Origin: Selaginella moellendorffii
Lineage: Eukaryota > Streptophyta > Lycopodiopsida > Selaginellales > Selaginellaceae
Direction of reading: 5' to 3'
Assembly: GCF_000143415.4 (NCBI RefSeq)
Contig: NW_003314265.1
Location: 4,052,585 to 4,116,584, forward strand
DNA: 64,000 bases
Part shown: piece after piece, positions 23,621 to 34,409 of the stretch
Layout of the letters: every line of letters begins with the position of its first letter
How positions within the stretch are numbered: the first letter of the stretch is position 1
Notes under the pieces: generated by a model
The model's database searches: none
What the model was told of the DNA's origin: nothing
The model's input: the letters and a program-made list of their open reading frames with translations, nothing else
Position numbers and translations under genes: made by a program

Positions 23621-25438
23621 CCTATATGCATAATTAGATTTGCCTCATCTCATACACATACATGTGTATGAGGGTTGCTATAAAGAATGAAAACTTCCTT
23701 TGGCACATGACACAAATATAGATGGTAACATGTGGCAACAAGCCAAACAATAGAAGATAATTCTAGTTTGTATTAATTAACACGGAGAGAATAATAGAAA
23801 ACCTCTTGTTATAAAAATAAGTTTGGAAAGTAAACACTAGATAAATTAGTGTTAAATGAACCCCTTGATGATACTCTCAAAAGAAAGATGAAAAGTGTAA
23901 ACAACTAAATTTTCCACTTTAATCACTTAATCACACTTTTGACCACTTGGAGAAGTCTTACTTATAACTTTTATAAGTCTTATTCATAACTTGGGGATTT
24001 GCTAGCCCTATAAATAGCCTCTATGCCATTTAGCCTTTGTATTTAGTCCAAATGCCCCATGTGTTTGATCCCACGACAAACACCCAAAGGTACCACTAAC
24101 ATATTAACACATTATGTAAAAGTTATATTCAATCACCTTTGTATCATTGGTAATCTAAAGCCATCTATATCACTGTCCCATCTTTCAAAAACTAAGCTAT
24201 CCATTTATGAGTGGTCATCTCATGACCACACTTTAGCATCCTTAAAACTAGGGATATGAGGAACACCATTCCCCAATATCCCTTTTTTAATTCCTATTAA
24301 ATCCCTCTCCATCCACAACAATATTCGCCAACATTGCCATTGGGTTAAGGTTTGAAGGCCTGACTACCAAGTCTTATTAACCTCTAGAACTTCCTTACCA
24401 CATAACTATATCCTTGGTCACTACGACAAAGTCAAGGGTAGGATTCAAATAATACAACAAGTTGGTGGTGGTTTAGTCGAAGGCTACACTATAGGGGGAT
24501 GGCATTCTCAAATGGTGGTGACAATAGCTCATTGAAGATCTAGATTGGGATCCCATAACATAGAAATAAAGAGTGAGGAGCTTCTTCTCATTTGAAGTCA
24601 AGGGAGCCTCAATTGGTTTCTTGACCAATAGAGAGGAGGTCCATGGGGAGATCCCCAAGCTATGGAAGAAATGGATCAAGTAAGGAGTCAAGGCAAACTA
24701 GGTGTGGACAACACGCTTGCGTTCCGGAAATTATTAATACAGGAGAAAGTCAAGACCACCTCTTGGTTGGTGGCAAACAACAAGTTACCAGTGGGACAAC
24801 AGTTCTAGGAAGAAGCATCTAGGTGCCACATGGCTAGGCAAGAGGATTGTTCCTCTTCCTTTCCGCAATTATAATTTTGGGACACATTTTGAAACATTGT
24901 GGCCTTACGTGAGCCTTATGGGTACTCCCCCCACCTTCTGCCTATCACCATCAACATGCCCTACTTATCTCTTGCTGGCAGCAACATATCACCTCTCATA
25001 ACCCAAAAGGGACAACCAATGTTTTGTTTAGGAGACATGACAAACCACACCTCCACATTGCCATCCTCCTAAGTTGGTGTTTGGGCCATAAACACCTATA
25101 TCCATGCTCCTAATTTGCCTTGTTCCCTATTAGATTCCCTATTCCATTGCAATGCCACAAAGTCTCCAGGTTTGAGACCTTCCTCAACCATCATAAATTG
25201 AAGACTTGCATACACCTTGTTGTCTTCCTCACGTCTTTATCCAACACTCCCATCAGTTGCTTAAGAGTTCAAAAGCTTCCTTCATGCAGTTTTTTGCAAA
25301 TTGTATAGTGTTCTTCCTTACCCAACGTCTTGTTGTTTGCTTTGAAGAGATCATTGAAGAAAAGAGGCTGGTTCAGCCAATCCTCAACTCACCCTAGCTT
25401 CTCTTGACTAATAAGAAACTTGTTTTTGAACATCCTCT
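23621..25438. other. No gene recognised
   Basis: AT-rich, then mixed-composition DNA with only short ORFs. The right end abuts the protease part of the Tat-like copy and may be degraded 5' sequence of that element. Confidence 0.4.
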
Positions 25439-27090
25439 TTGAAGGACTCTATCATCCTTGGCCGCTCATGGCAAGTCACAGGCCATTGCACCATTGACAG
25501 CACAAAAGGCAAGATGGAAATTAGCGATGGAACCCATAACACCACCTTTCTCAACAACCACGGTAGAGCTCTTTCTCAGCAAGCCCAGCAGGCTCAGACT
25601 AAGATGGCCACACCACACTTCCCTCCTGAGCTCACAGAGATTTTTTCTGAGTTGGCGGTGGAGTCGACCACCTATATGACAGATGCTTTCTCATGCAATG
25701 TGGTTGACATGGTTGGAGGTGAGTCAAATAGCCCGAGACATCTCTCAGATTCATTCTCTTTATCTGAGAGTAAGGCCAAGCCTCTAGACAGGCCCTCTTT
25801 ATTTGATGGCAAGGCTTATAGAGTACGGGCTCCCATATCCAGCTTTTTGGAGTGTTTCTCAATAGAGGAAGGGCTTCTTGATTTGTTTCTTGCATGGGAC
25901 CAACTCTCTCTTATGAAGCTTGATGACATAGTCACTCTAGACTACGTCCATCTTTTGCAGGACATAGCCGAACTCAATCCTCAGCAACTATTTGAGGTGT
26001 CGCACAGCCAGCATCTCCCTACTAAAATCGCGGTAGCCGACAACTCCGAGTGTATTCTATCATGCCGTTTCTTGGAGATGGAAGATGACATCCAGACACA
26101 GACTTGGCAGAAAGAATCAAGTCAATCAGAGGTGCTACATGCGAGTTATAGCTCTTTGAGTTTAGAATTTCCTACCATGGAACTCCTGGTACAGGTCCAA
26201 GTGTATTACATTGAAACTTTAGCACTAGACTTGGACTGGACTTCGGTGGAGGATCTTCCTTCACTTGTAGAGTACTTGGCTACAGTCCTTGCATTGGACA
26301 TTGAGCACTCAGAGCATCAGAAGCAAAGAGAACAATAGGCAAAGACTCTGGATCCAACAACAACATTCTTGCCAAACTTGCCAGAGACGGTCTTGCCGGA
26401 TGTGGTGTCTCTAGCATCTTTATTTGAAGAAGAGGACACTCCTATGATTACGGCTTATTTTGACGGTGATTTCTGCCCCAAAAACCAGGTTGTCAGCATT
26501 GGAGTTTGGATGATTGATTCTGAGGAGAACAAAGTAGCCGACCTTTCTATCTCTTTGCTAGCAACATCAGCTAATGAAGCAGAGTACTTGGCGGCTATCA
26601 ATGCCATGAAGTTGGCCACAGATCTCAAGTTTAGGCAAGTCACTTTCGTTGGAGATGCGCAACTCATTATATGCCAACTTACTAGAGAATACCAAGTCCG
26701 CAAAGAGAACCTGAAAGAGCTATGGCAGCAGGCGGTCAATGTGAAGGATGAGTTCTCTCAAGTGACATTTCCAAGTGTCCCTCATGAAGAAAACTTTTGG
26801 GTGGACAGGTTATCACATCGAGCAATCACCATGATGCGAGAGGCAAAAGGCACTCCCTACTCTTTAGTTTCCAAGGTCAAGGAGGAATCTGAGATAGATA
26901 AGCCCTATGAGCCCAAGGTTTCTCCAGACTCTAGAGTTCATGTTGTTTTCCTAGGCAATGACAAGGACCCGGTCTTTATTACCACATCACTTGCTTCAAC
27001 AAATGCAGCAAAGCTCTTGGCTCTCCTTCACTGTTTCAAGGACGTGTTTACTTGGGACTACAGCCAGCTTCTAGGAGTTCCCATAGACAC
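25439..27090 (+). pseudogene. Tat-like Ty3/gypsy copy A: protease end and upstream RNase H
   Basis: One frame is open over 1.65 kb apart from a single TAG at 26,336 (CAG in the sister copy). It begins with the end of a retropepsin (SIILGRSWQVTGHCTID). A spacer of about 300 residues without recognised domains follows, then a full archaeal/plant-type RNase H fold: ITAYFDGDF, NEAEYLAAINAMKLA, FVGDAQLI and the final VPHEENFWVDRLSH, which supply the D-E-D-D catalytic set. After CFKDVFTWDYSQLLGVP, where reverse transcriptase should begin, the copy is cut off by the minisatellite at 27,100. In the other copies RT follows directly. Confidence 0.8.
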
Positions 27091-27094
27091 AATT

Positions 27095-27450
27095 AGTATT
27101 CGGACTCGGACTCGAACTCGAACTCGAACTCGGACTTGGACTCGGTCTCAGTCCCGGTCTTGGACTCGGACTTAGTCTCGGTCCCGGTCTCAGATTCGGA
27201 CTCGGTCTCGTTCTTGGTCACGATCTCGGTCTTGGTCTCGGTCCCGGTCCCGGTCCCGGTCCCGGTTCCATCTCAGACTCCATCTCGAGTCCATCTTGGA
27301 CTCCATCTCAGACTCCATCTCGGGTCCATCTCGGACTCCATCTCGGACTCCATCTCAGGTCCATCTCGGACTCCATTTCGGACTCTATCTCGGACTCCAT
27401 CTTGGGTCCATCTTGGACTCCATCTCGGACTTTATTTCAAACTCCATCTT
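27095..27450 (+). repeat. ACTCGG / CTCGGACTCCAT minisatellite, arm 1
   Basis: Simple 6-bp units (GGACTC, GGTCTC, GGTCCC) pass into 12-bp units of the CTCGGACTCCAT type. The same repeat and its right flank recur in inverted orientation at 29,430-30,130. Confidence 0.8.
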
Positions 27451-27789
27451 GTGTCATGTTTTAGTCGTTTTGTGTCTCTTTTCTAGAGACTCAATCATTG
27501 CTCGCTTCGTGCTTGTTCCTCGAGCACTTCGTTGGGAGTTCCACTCCCGTTCTCAACCTTTCAAGTCGGAGCTTTAAGTCCAAACATGTTACGCTTGTTT
27601 AGCTTTCACTTTAGCCATTACCATGTGGCACCCTTTCAGCTCCACTTTGGGGCCTAGGGATTTTATGTCTCACATGTGGACCCCAACCCTATTATGTTCC
27701 CTTTTGAAGGTTATCATGGAAATACACTTTAATAACTACATTCAATGCTTCCTTATATTTGGTTGGGTTCCAATACATCACCTTGCCTC

Positions 27790-28250
27790 GAGCCCAGCTC
27801 TATAAGCTTGATTTGAAGGCATGGAATGCATCTATGTTGCCCATATCTATGACAAGGATCCTTTTAGCCATAAATGCATTCACATACTCTTGAATGGTTT
27901 CTATCTATTTCAGCCTACTTAGTGCATCCCTTAAATGTAAAGTAGCATTTAGAGGGATATAAGTTGCATGGATCCTCACTTTCATCACTTGCCAAGTGGC
28001 CACCAGTCCTTTGTTGGTCTCTGTTATTCTCCACCACGAGTTAGCGTTATCTACTAAGTATAGTTTTGCATATGGGACTTTTTCTAAGCTTGGTATTCAC
28101 AATGCTCAAAAGTAATCTTTCATATCGTAAAACCAATTTTGTATCATTTTATAGTCATTCACTCCTTTAAAAATTGGTGGGGGCTTTAGTTTGTACTTGG
28201 GAATTGCTTAAGAGACTAATTCTACTTTGGTTTAATTGAACTTGTTCAGT
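27790..28250 (-). pseudogene. Ty3/gypsy gag fragment
   Basis: On the minus strand a capsid-like stretch reads PPPIFKGVNDYKMIQNW, then YLVDNANSWWRITE, VMKVRIHATYIPLNA and ETIQEYVNAFM. This matches the Retrotrans_gag pattern (WW at the core, then EYVN-F). At least two in-frame stops interrupt it. It lies between the two minisatellite arms. Confidence 0.65.
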
Positions 28251-29031
28251 TCCACTTTAATCCCTACCAAAGGGTCCTCACCTTTTGCACTACTAGTATA
28301 TGCAAACTTTTGCCTTTTTTTCCGCTTTTTGTCACACTTTAGCTTGCATACAAAGGTCTTCAACAGAGCATTGGTTTGTGCTAATTGTCCTAGAATATCC
28401 AATCAGGCCTTGGACAAACAAACCTCCCAATCAGACTCTTGTTTGGAAGTTTCCTCACTAGAGTTTTCCTCATGCAAGAATTCCTCATCCATGTAAGCCA
28501 TAAAATTTTCCTTTCTAATTTGTCAGCTTACCTCATCTATCTGACCACTAGTGCCTTGGCCTTAGTTAAGTTCACTTAACAAAGTTCTTGCCTATTGTAT
28601 CAGTCTTACTTGGGTTTAGCTACTCACTACAAGACTAACAGAGTGTTAACCATCCACCCACAAATTCCCAAATTCTCTCCCAATCCCCCTCCCCAAGTTA
28701 AATTGGACTAAAGGTTTAACTACACTCCCTACAAGCACAAGTAGCTAACCACTCCAACCCTCTAGATTTCTAGCATCCCTTAGTATAACAAGACTTGATC
28801 ATAAAACCCTCTAAATCCCAAGCCTTGGGTGCATCACTTGTTTAAGGACCCTTGAACAAAACACCATGACCTAATAGTCTAATATGGGTACCCTTACTCC
28901 ACCACTTCTATCCCGAAGGGAAAGCCTAAGCCCCTAAAAAGGAACAAGGATCAATAAGCCACAAGATACTCAAATGGGATACCATTTCACATGAGCCAAG
29001 AGTATCATAGTTAATTTCCCTTCTGGGAGTG
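28251..29031. other. No gene recognised
   Basis: Moderately AT-rich DNA with no domain I can identify. The gag fragment to the left probably extends a little into it. Confidence 0.4.
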
Positions 29032-29423
29032 TATTAGGATCCTATCCCTTACACCTTAAACCAACTGGCTAAAGGGGTGATCACTTGATTGCAAGGCCCT
29101 TTCTTTATCCTATTATTCTAACCTGGTGCCTAACAATCCTCCCCTTGTCAGGGAATGATCATCCGCGATCATACGCGGACCACCCTCCGGTCACCATGGT
29201 CATTCTCTTAGGGTCTACCAAACCTTGGTTCTCCCTTTAGATCCACCATGTTGAATATTCCTTCAGAATACTCCTACCCCACTCATTAGCCATGAGAATC
29301 GAATTGAGCTTCGATACCAATGTTAGGATCCTATCCCTTACACCCTAAGCCAACTGGTAAAGGGGTGATCACTTGATTGCAAGGCCCTTTTTTTATCCTA
29401 TTATCCTGATTTGGTTCCTAACA
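29032..29423 (-). mobile_element. Complete TRIM (miniature LTR retrotransposon)
   Basis: Two LTRs of 103-104 bp (29,321-29,423 and 29,032-29,135) share about 90% of bases and have TGTTAGG...CCTAACA ends, the lower one with point changes. Read on the minus strand, the upstream LTR is followed at once by TTGGTATCGAAGCTC, a primer-binding site close to the initiator tRNA-Met type (TGGTATCAGAGC). The internal 185 bp has no coding capacity and ends in a polypurine tract (AAGGGGAGGA) directly before the downstream LTR. Flanks GAGTG and GAGCT are a weak possible target duplication. Confidence 0.85.
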
Positions 29424-30135
29424 GAGCTTCCTTGGATGGTCTCTCTGGCACCACTTTGTGAGACACAAAATCCCTAGGCCCCAAAGTAGAGCCAGAAGGG
29501 TGCCACATGGTAGTGGCCGAAGCGAAAGCCAAATGAGTGTAACACGTTTGGACCGAAAGCTCTGACTTGAAAGGTCGAGAGCGGGAGTGGAACTCCCAAC
29601 AAAGGGCTCGAGGAACGAGTACGAAGCGAGCAATAAGCGAGGCTCCAAAAAGGGACCCAAAAGGACCACCACGTGACACGTGGATGAGTCCGAGATGGAG
29701 TCTGAGATGGACCCGAGTTGGAGTCCGAGATGGAGTCTGAGATGGAGTCTGAGATGGAGTCCGAGATGGAGTCCGAGATGGAGTCTGAGATGGAGTCCGA
29801 GATGGAGTCCGAGATGGACCTGAGATGGACCCGAGATGGACCCGAGTTGGAGTTCGAGATGGACCCGAGATGGAGGCTGAGATGGAGTCCGAGATGGACC
29901 TGAGATGGACTGAAACAAAGTCCGAGATGGAGTCCGAGATGGACCCGAGATGGAATTCGAGATAGAGTCCGAGAAGGACCCGAGATGGAGTCCGAGGTCG
30001 AGACCGAAACTGGGACCGAGACCGAGACTGGGACCGAGACCGAGACCGAGACCGAGACTGAGATCGGGACTGAGACCGAGACCGAGGCCAAGGCCGAGAT
30101 CGAGCCTGAGTCCGAGTTTGAGTCCGAGTCTGAAA
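29424..30135 (-). repeat. GAGATGGAGTCC minisatellite, arm 2 (inverted copy)
   Basis: From about 29,690 to 29,985 the 12-bp unit GAGATGGAGTCC/GAGATGGACCCG repeats more than 20 times. GAGACC/GGGACC 6-bp units follow to about 30,110. The flank at 29,440-29,650 is the inverse of 27,470-27,660. Long ORFs on both strands here only reflect the 12-bp period and are not genes. Confidence 0.85.
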
Positions 30136-31404
30136 GGGTGAAAGCCCAAAGCGTTTGTCTCCCAGACCCTGGGGGTTTGGTGAGCTCCAAAAATATAGTA
30201 GGGGGAGGACTGCAGTGGAGCCAGTTTGGCCAGGAAAGGCCAGTTTGGCCCAGGAAGGCTGTACCCAGGTGTTGGGTGACGAGTTGACCAATGGGAAGTC
30301 CAAGACTAGAGTGAATATGGACCGACAAGCAGGGTAGCTTGGTAAAGTGTTCAAGAGCCGGCTCTAGTTCCCCCAGGAGATCGACTAGCCGATGCTCCCA
30401 GCCCAAGTGTGGGTGGCACTACCTACTTGGATACTAGGCGTGGCTCAATGGAACCTGGCTCTAAGTCCATGGCTAGAGCACCCAAAGGCGGAAAGCAGGG
30501 AGAGTACCCATGAAGCTTGCGTAAGGCCATGGTGTTCCAAAATGTTGTCCCAAAGTCCCAGACTGTGGAAAGGAAGAGGAGTAACCCTCTGGTGTGGTGA
30601 CCAAGGACACAGTCACATGGTGAGGAAGTCCCAGAGGACTATGGGACTTAGTGGTTGGGCCTGTGAGCCTCGATTCAGTGGCAGTGTTGGCGAACACGGC
30701 CATGGGCAGAAAGGGACTTGATAGGGACCGGAAAAGGGATATTAGGGAGGGCTATTCCCTATGTCTATGGGCATCCTAAGGATGCTAAGAAGTGGATCTA
30801 AGATGATCACTCATGGATGGATGGCCCAGTCTTTGAGAGATGGGACAGTGATGTAGGTGGTGTTAGACCACTGGTGTGACCAAGGTGAAGGGGCATGGCC
30901 TTAGCGTAACAGGCTGATATGTTGATGGTACCTTGGGGTGTCGGTCATGGGATCGGACACATGGAGCACTTGGACCAAGTGCAAAGGTTGAGTGGTAGGG
31001 ATGCCATTCTTAGGGCTAGCAAACCCAAGTCCAAAATAGGACTTATGGAGGTTGTGAGTGAGACTCCTCCAAGTGGTTGGAGGTGTGGTTAAGTGACTAA
31101 AGTAGAATGGAAAATTTAGTCGTTTATACACTTGAGTCCATACTCACTTCCACCCAAAGCCCCTAAGCCCCAGTCCCAACCTCAACTCAGTTTAGAAGCA
31201 TCACTGAAGAGTTCTTTCAAGACTAGTTTTTGAACCTCGCTATCCCCTACAGCTCCCTACCCCTCTTCTCCCCTGAGAGATTATCACTGTAGGCTTTCAC
31301 CCCACGACCCACGACCTGTATTCGTATTTCGACTCGGTCTCAGATTTGATCTAGGACTCAACCTCAAACTCAGTCTTGGACTCAATCTCAGACTCGGCCT
31401 TAGA
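30136..31404. other. Non-coding repeat-derived DNA
   Basis: GTGAAAGCCCAAAGCG at 30,137 also occurs near 31,961 and, with one change, near 49,478. This marks a dispersed repeat family. No coding domain is seen. Confidence 0.5.
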
Positions 31405-32733
31405 CCTGATCTCATGAATGTGACTTTGGGTATTGCAAGATACTTGTCGGCTAGTCCTTATGGACACTCTCTTCTTATTGCCACGGAGGCAAGAGGTCGG
31501 TACTGCTGGTTCCCTTTATGGTTTTCACCTAAGCTAATTGAGAAACTAGTCATTGTGTGTGCACTTGACCAGATAAGCGTAAGGACAAAATTCTTAAATG
31601 CTATTAGTCAAGCATATTTGACCTAGTTAGAGAAATTCATTTATTGACTTGCACTTACTAGTGTTGGGAACCCCCACGATATTGAGTCTAGTCCCTCAAT
31701 ATTGTTATATGGTAGCTTACCATGTCCACCAGACACCCTCACTATCATGCCCTTTGTGTTGGTTCTATTCCGGATCCATATACTATTTATGGTAAGTGTC
31801 TAGATCCATCCAAGAGGTATATCTATAGAATGGCAAGTGTCTAGATTCGTCCAAGAGCCATATCTATAGAATGTAAAGAGTGTCTTGGACCCTATAGTGT
31901 TGTTCCTACTCCTTGATCCGCAATCTAACTCCTGTACTAAGAGACTAAGAGAGGCTAGGGGTGAAAGCCCAAAGCGTGTGTTCCTCGGGGGGGGGGGGGG
32001 GGGGACGAGCTATGGGGGTTCTAAATGTATAATAAGGATAATGGTTCGAATGCATATTTGACCACTTGAGACATTAATTTGGCTCCTGTTAGGCTATGTT
32101 TCTCTTTGTTCTACATCGAGTTTAGGTCTAAGCCCAATCTCCATGTTGCTTTAGCCAATGGGGTACCTTCTTCTTTGTGTTAGGCCACTAGTATGCCAAA
32201 ATTGTGCCAAACACCGTCTAATACCATTTTTTATGTAGGTATTGAATACGAGAAGCTAGTGCTCATGGGATTAAGAGTGTACTAGACCCTCATTATGTAG
32301 TGCAAAAGGTTTGGATTTTAGCTCCAAATTCAAATGTATTACATTTGATATTAGAGAATTTGTCTTATCCAACTTTTGTTGGAATTTCTAGCTCAAGTTG
32401 CATATGCAGAGACTTTTTTAGATGTGTAGGATTAGTTAGATTGCACCATTCAGTAAGAACGTTGTATGTATATTCAATTATTGATAGAGGTATGTATGTA
32501 GCCACTAGTATGCCAAAATTGTGTTAGACACTATCTGACACTTTTTTGCATATAGATGTTGAATATGGAGAGTTAGTTCTCATGGGATTAAGAGTGTACT
32601 AAACCCTCATTATATAGAGCAACGGGCTTAGAGTTCGGCTCCAAATTTAGGTATGCTACATTTGGTATCAGAGAATTTGTCTTAGCAATTCCTATCCAAC
32701 TTTTGTCAGAATTTCTGATTCAAGTTGCATATG
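31405..32733 (+). mobile_element. LTR with duplicated tRNA-Met primer-binding-site end
   Basis: The left end (CATGAATGTGACTTTGGG...) matches the LTR start at 48,928. A segment of about 225 bp occurs twice (32,188-32,413 and 32,503-32,733). Each copy contains the LTR/PBS junction; the second has TTTGGTATCAGAG at 32,659, the first a mutated form. An 18-bp G run lies at 31,987-32,004. The element is cut by the Tat LTR at 32,734. Confidence 0.55.
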
Positions 32734-32915
32734 TGTTTGGGGAAGGAGGGGTTCCTCCCCCAACACTTGCTCAAACACGAGAAATGCTTCAATGCTCTTT
32801 GCAAAATGCCCCCCCCTTACCCTTGTGGGGGGGGCAAGGGTTTTATGCAAGGAAGATGGGGAATATTCCAAGGACTAGAATATTCCCTCTCTCTCTCGGT
32901 GGCCACACCCTAACA
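32734..32915 (-). repeat. Tat-like element copy B, 3' LTR
   Basis: A 182-bp LTR, read on the minus strand from TGTTAGGGTGTGGCC to CCTTCCCCAAACA. It contains a degenerate TATA region (GCATAAAACCC) and matches the LTRs at 47,702, 60,616 and 61,603. Confidence 0.85.
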
Positions 32916-34409
32916 TGCGACCACAGTGGATCCCACTGGCTCTAGACGTGCGAGAACCCTACAAAGAGTGTAGAGTGTAGAGTGTACATCTGCTACTGAT
33001 GCCAAGTGCTGGTAGCTGCGTGAAATAGTAGAAACTCTAGAAAACAAAGTGGAAAAGAAAGAAAAGAAGTAGGTGTGAAGTTTGGAGATAGGGAGGAAAA
33101 CCCGGTGGGAAGCCCTATAGTCAAACTGGACCTTGAAGTTGAAAAAAAGTGTAGAAAAAGTGTGAAAAGAGGAGGAAAATAGAGGAAAAAGAGTGAGCAC
33201 CCAAAGAACTTAACTTGTACCTGGATTTCGGCTTAGGAAAGTGTAATATGCAAATGCAGCCTCTTGATACTTCTGGTATACTCCAAGGATTGGCCAAAAT
33301 CGAGAAAGGAAGAGAGGTAGAAGAGGGGATGAGTTGCCCAAGGGTGATAAATTTGGAAATGATGAAAGATGGAATGATATGGTGGAGCGCCGAGATGGTG
33401 GTGGCACTCTGAAAAGGTGGCCATTGATAACCATTGGCTTGTAGAGTAAGCGTTGACCACTTGGAGTAGTTGGTAACCGGTAACCAATAACTAGTAACCA
33501 GTAACTGGGGACCTGTAACCTCTAACTGGTAACCACCTACTCTCGCTCCTACTCCTGTGCTTGCTCCAACACCGATATGGTGGAGTGATATGGTGGAGCG
33601 CTGAGATGGGGTGGCACTCTGAGAAGGTGGCCAATCTGATGTGTCGGACTAAAGAAGTCAGTAGTTGAAAAGGATGTCGTAGTCACTAGGTTGCCAGTAA
33701 AGGGAGGTGGCATGTGTCCACTAAGTGCTAGAGCAAAAGAATGTGGCATCGGCTTCTGTGGCCTCGCCTAAAGATCCACCTAAGTGCCTTGAGTGAATAG
33801 GTTCACCTAGTTGGAAGAAAGTTGCTCTAGAAAAGCTAGTGCGTTGTCGACAAATGGTTGTAAGGATATCTCGGAAATGGCACGTCCAAATGAGGTGGTG
33901 TCATTTGCTGCTGGTGCACGCATGTGTGTCCGTGGTAAGGTGTAAATGTGACCTCAAACGGAGATGTGAATGATGGTGAAAGAATGAAAGATGCAAGATA
34001 GGCATCTAGAGATAAGTCCGGGCAACACTGCTAGAAGTGCTTGGTGATGGAATTGTGAGTGTAGATGATATGGAATGAGTGAGGGGAATGTGTGGGGTGT
34101 AATAATGGTAAGGGAAGGGCCAAAGAACCTAGAACATAGATTGAGCCAAGCGACGAACCTCCATACAAACGGCAATGCAGCCTGAGCGTGAAATCCAAGG
34201 CATGGGCCATAGTTCAATGGAGAAACACCCTCGAAAAGTAAAAAAAGTAGCCATGAAAGTAAAGTGAAAGAAAGGAAGAAAAAATAAAAGAAAAAGAAGA
34301 GAAGAGGAATGCCTCACCGGATGAAGCATTTGAGATGAGAGTGGTTGTGAGTGTTGGGGAACTCACATCCATCAGCATCAACTAGCACGTATGCTCCGCC
34401 TCCAATGTG
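32916..34409 (-). other. Tat-like copy B, long 3' untranslated region
   Basis: About 1.5 kb without coding domains lie between integrase and LTR. A cluster of GGTAACC/GTAACTGG motifs at 33,465-33,535 recurs in the same place in the other copies. Confidence 0.7.

Noticed and set aside
29401-30406. Minus-strand ORFs of up to 317 codons rich in Ser, Arg, Asp, Ile and Thr
   Set aside because: They only read the 6- and 12-bp minisatellite; several frames on both strands are open for the same reason.
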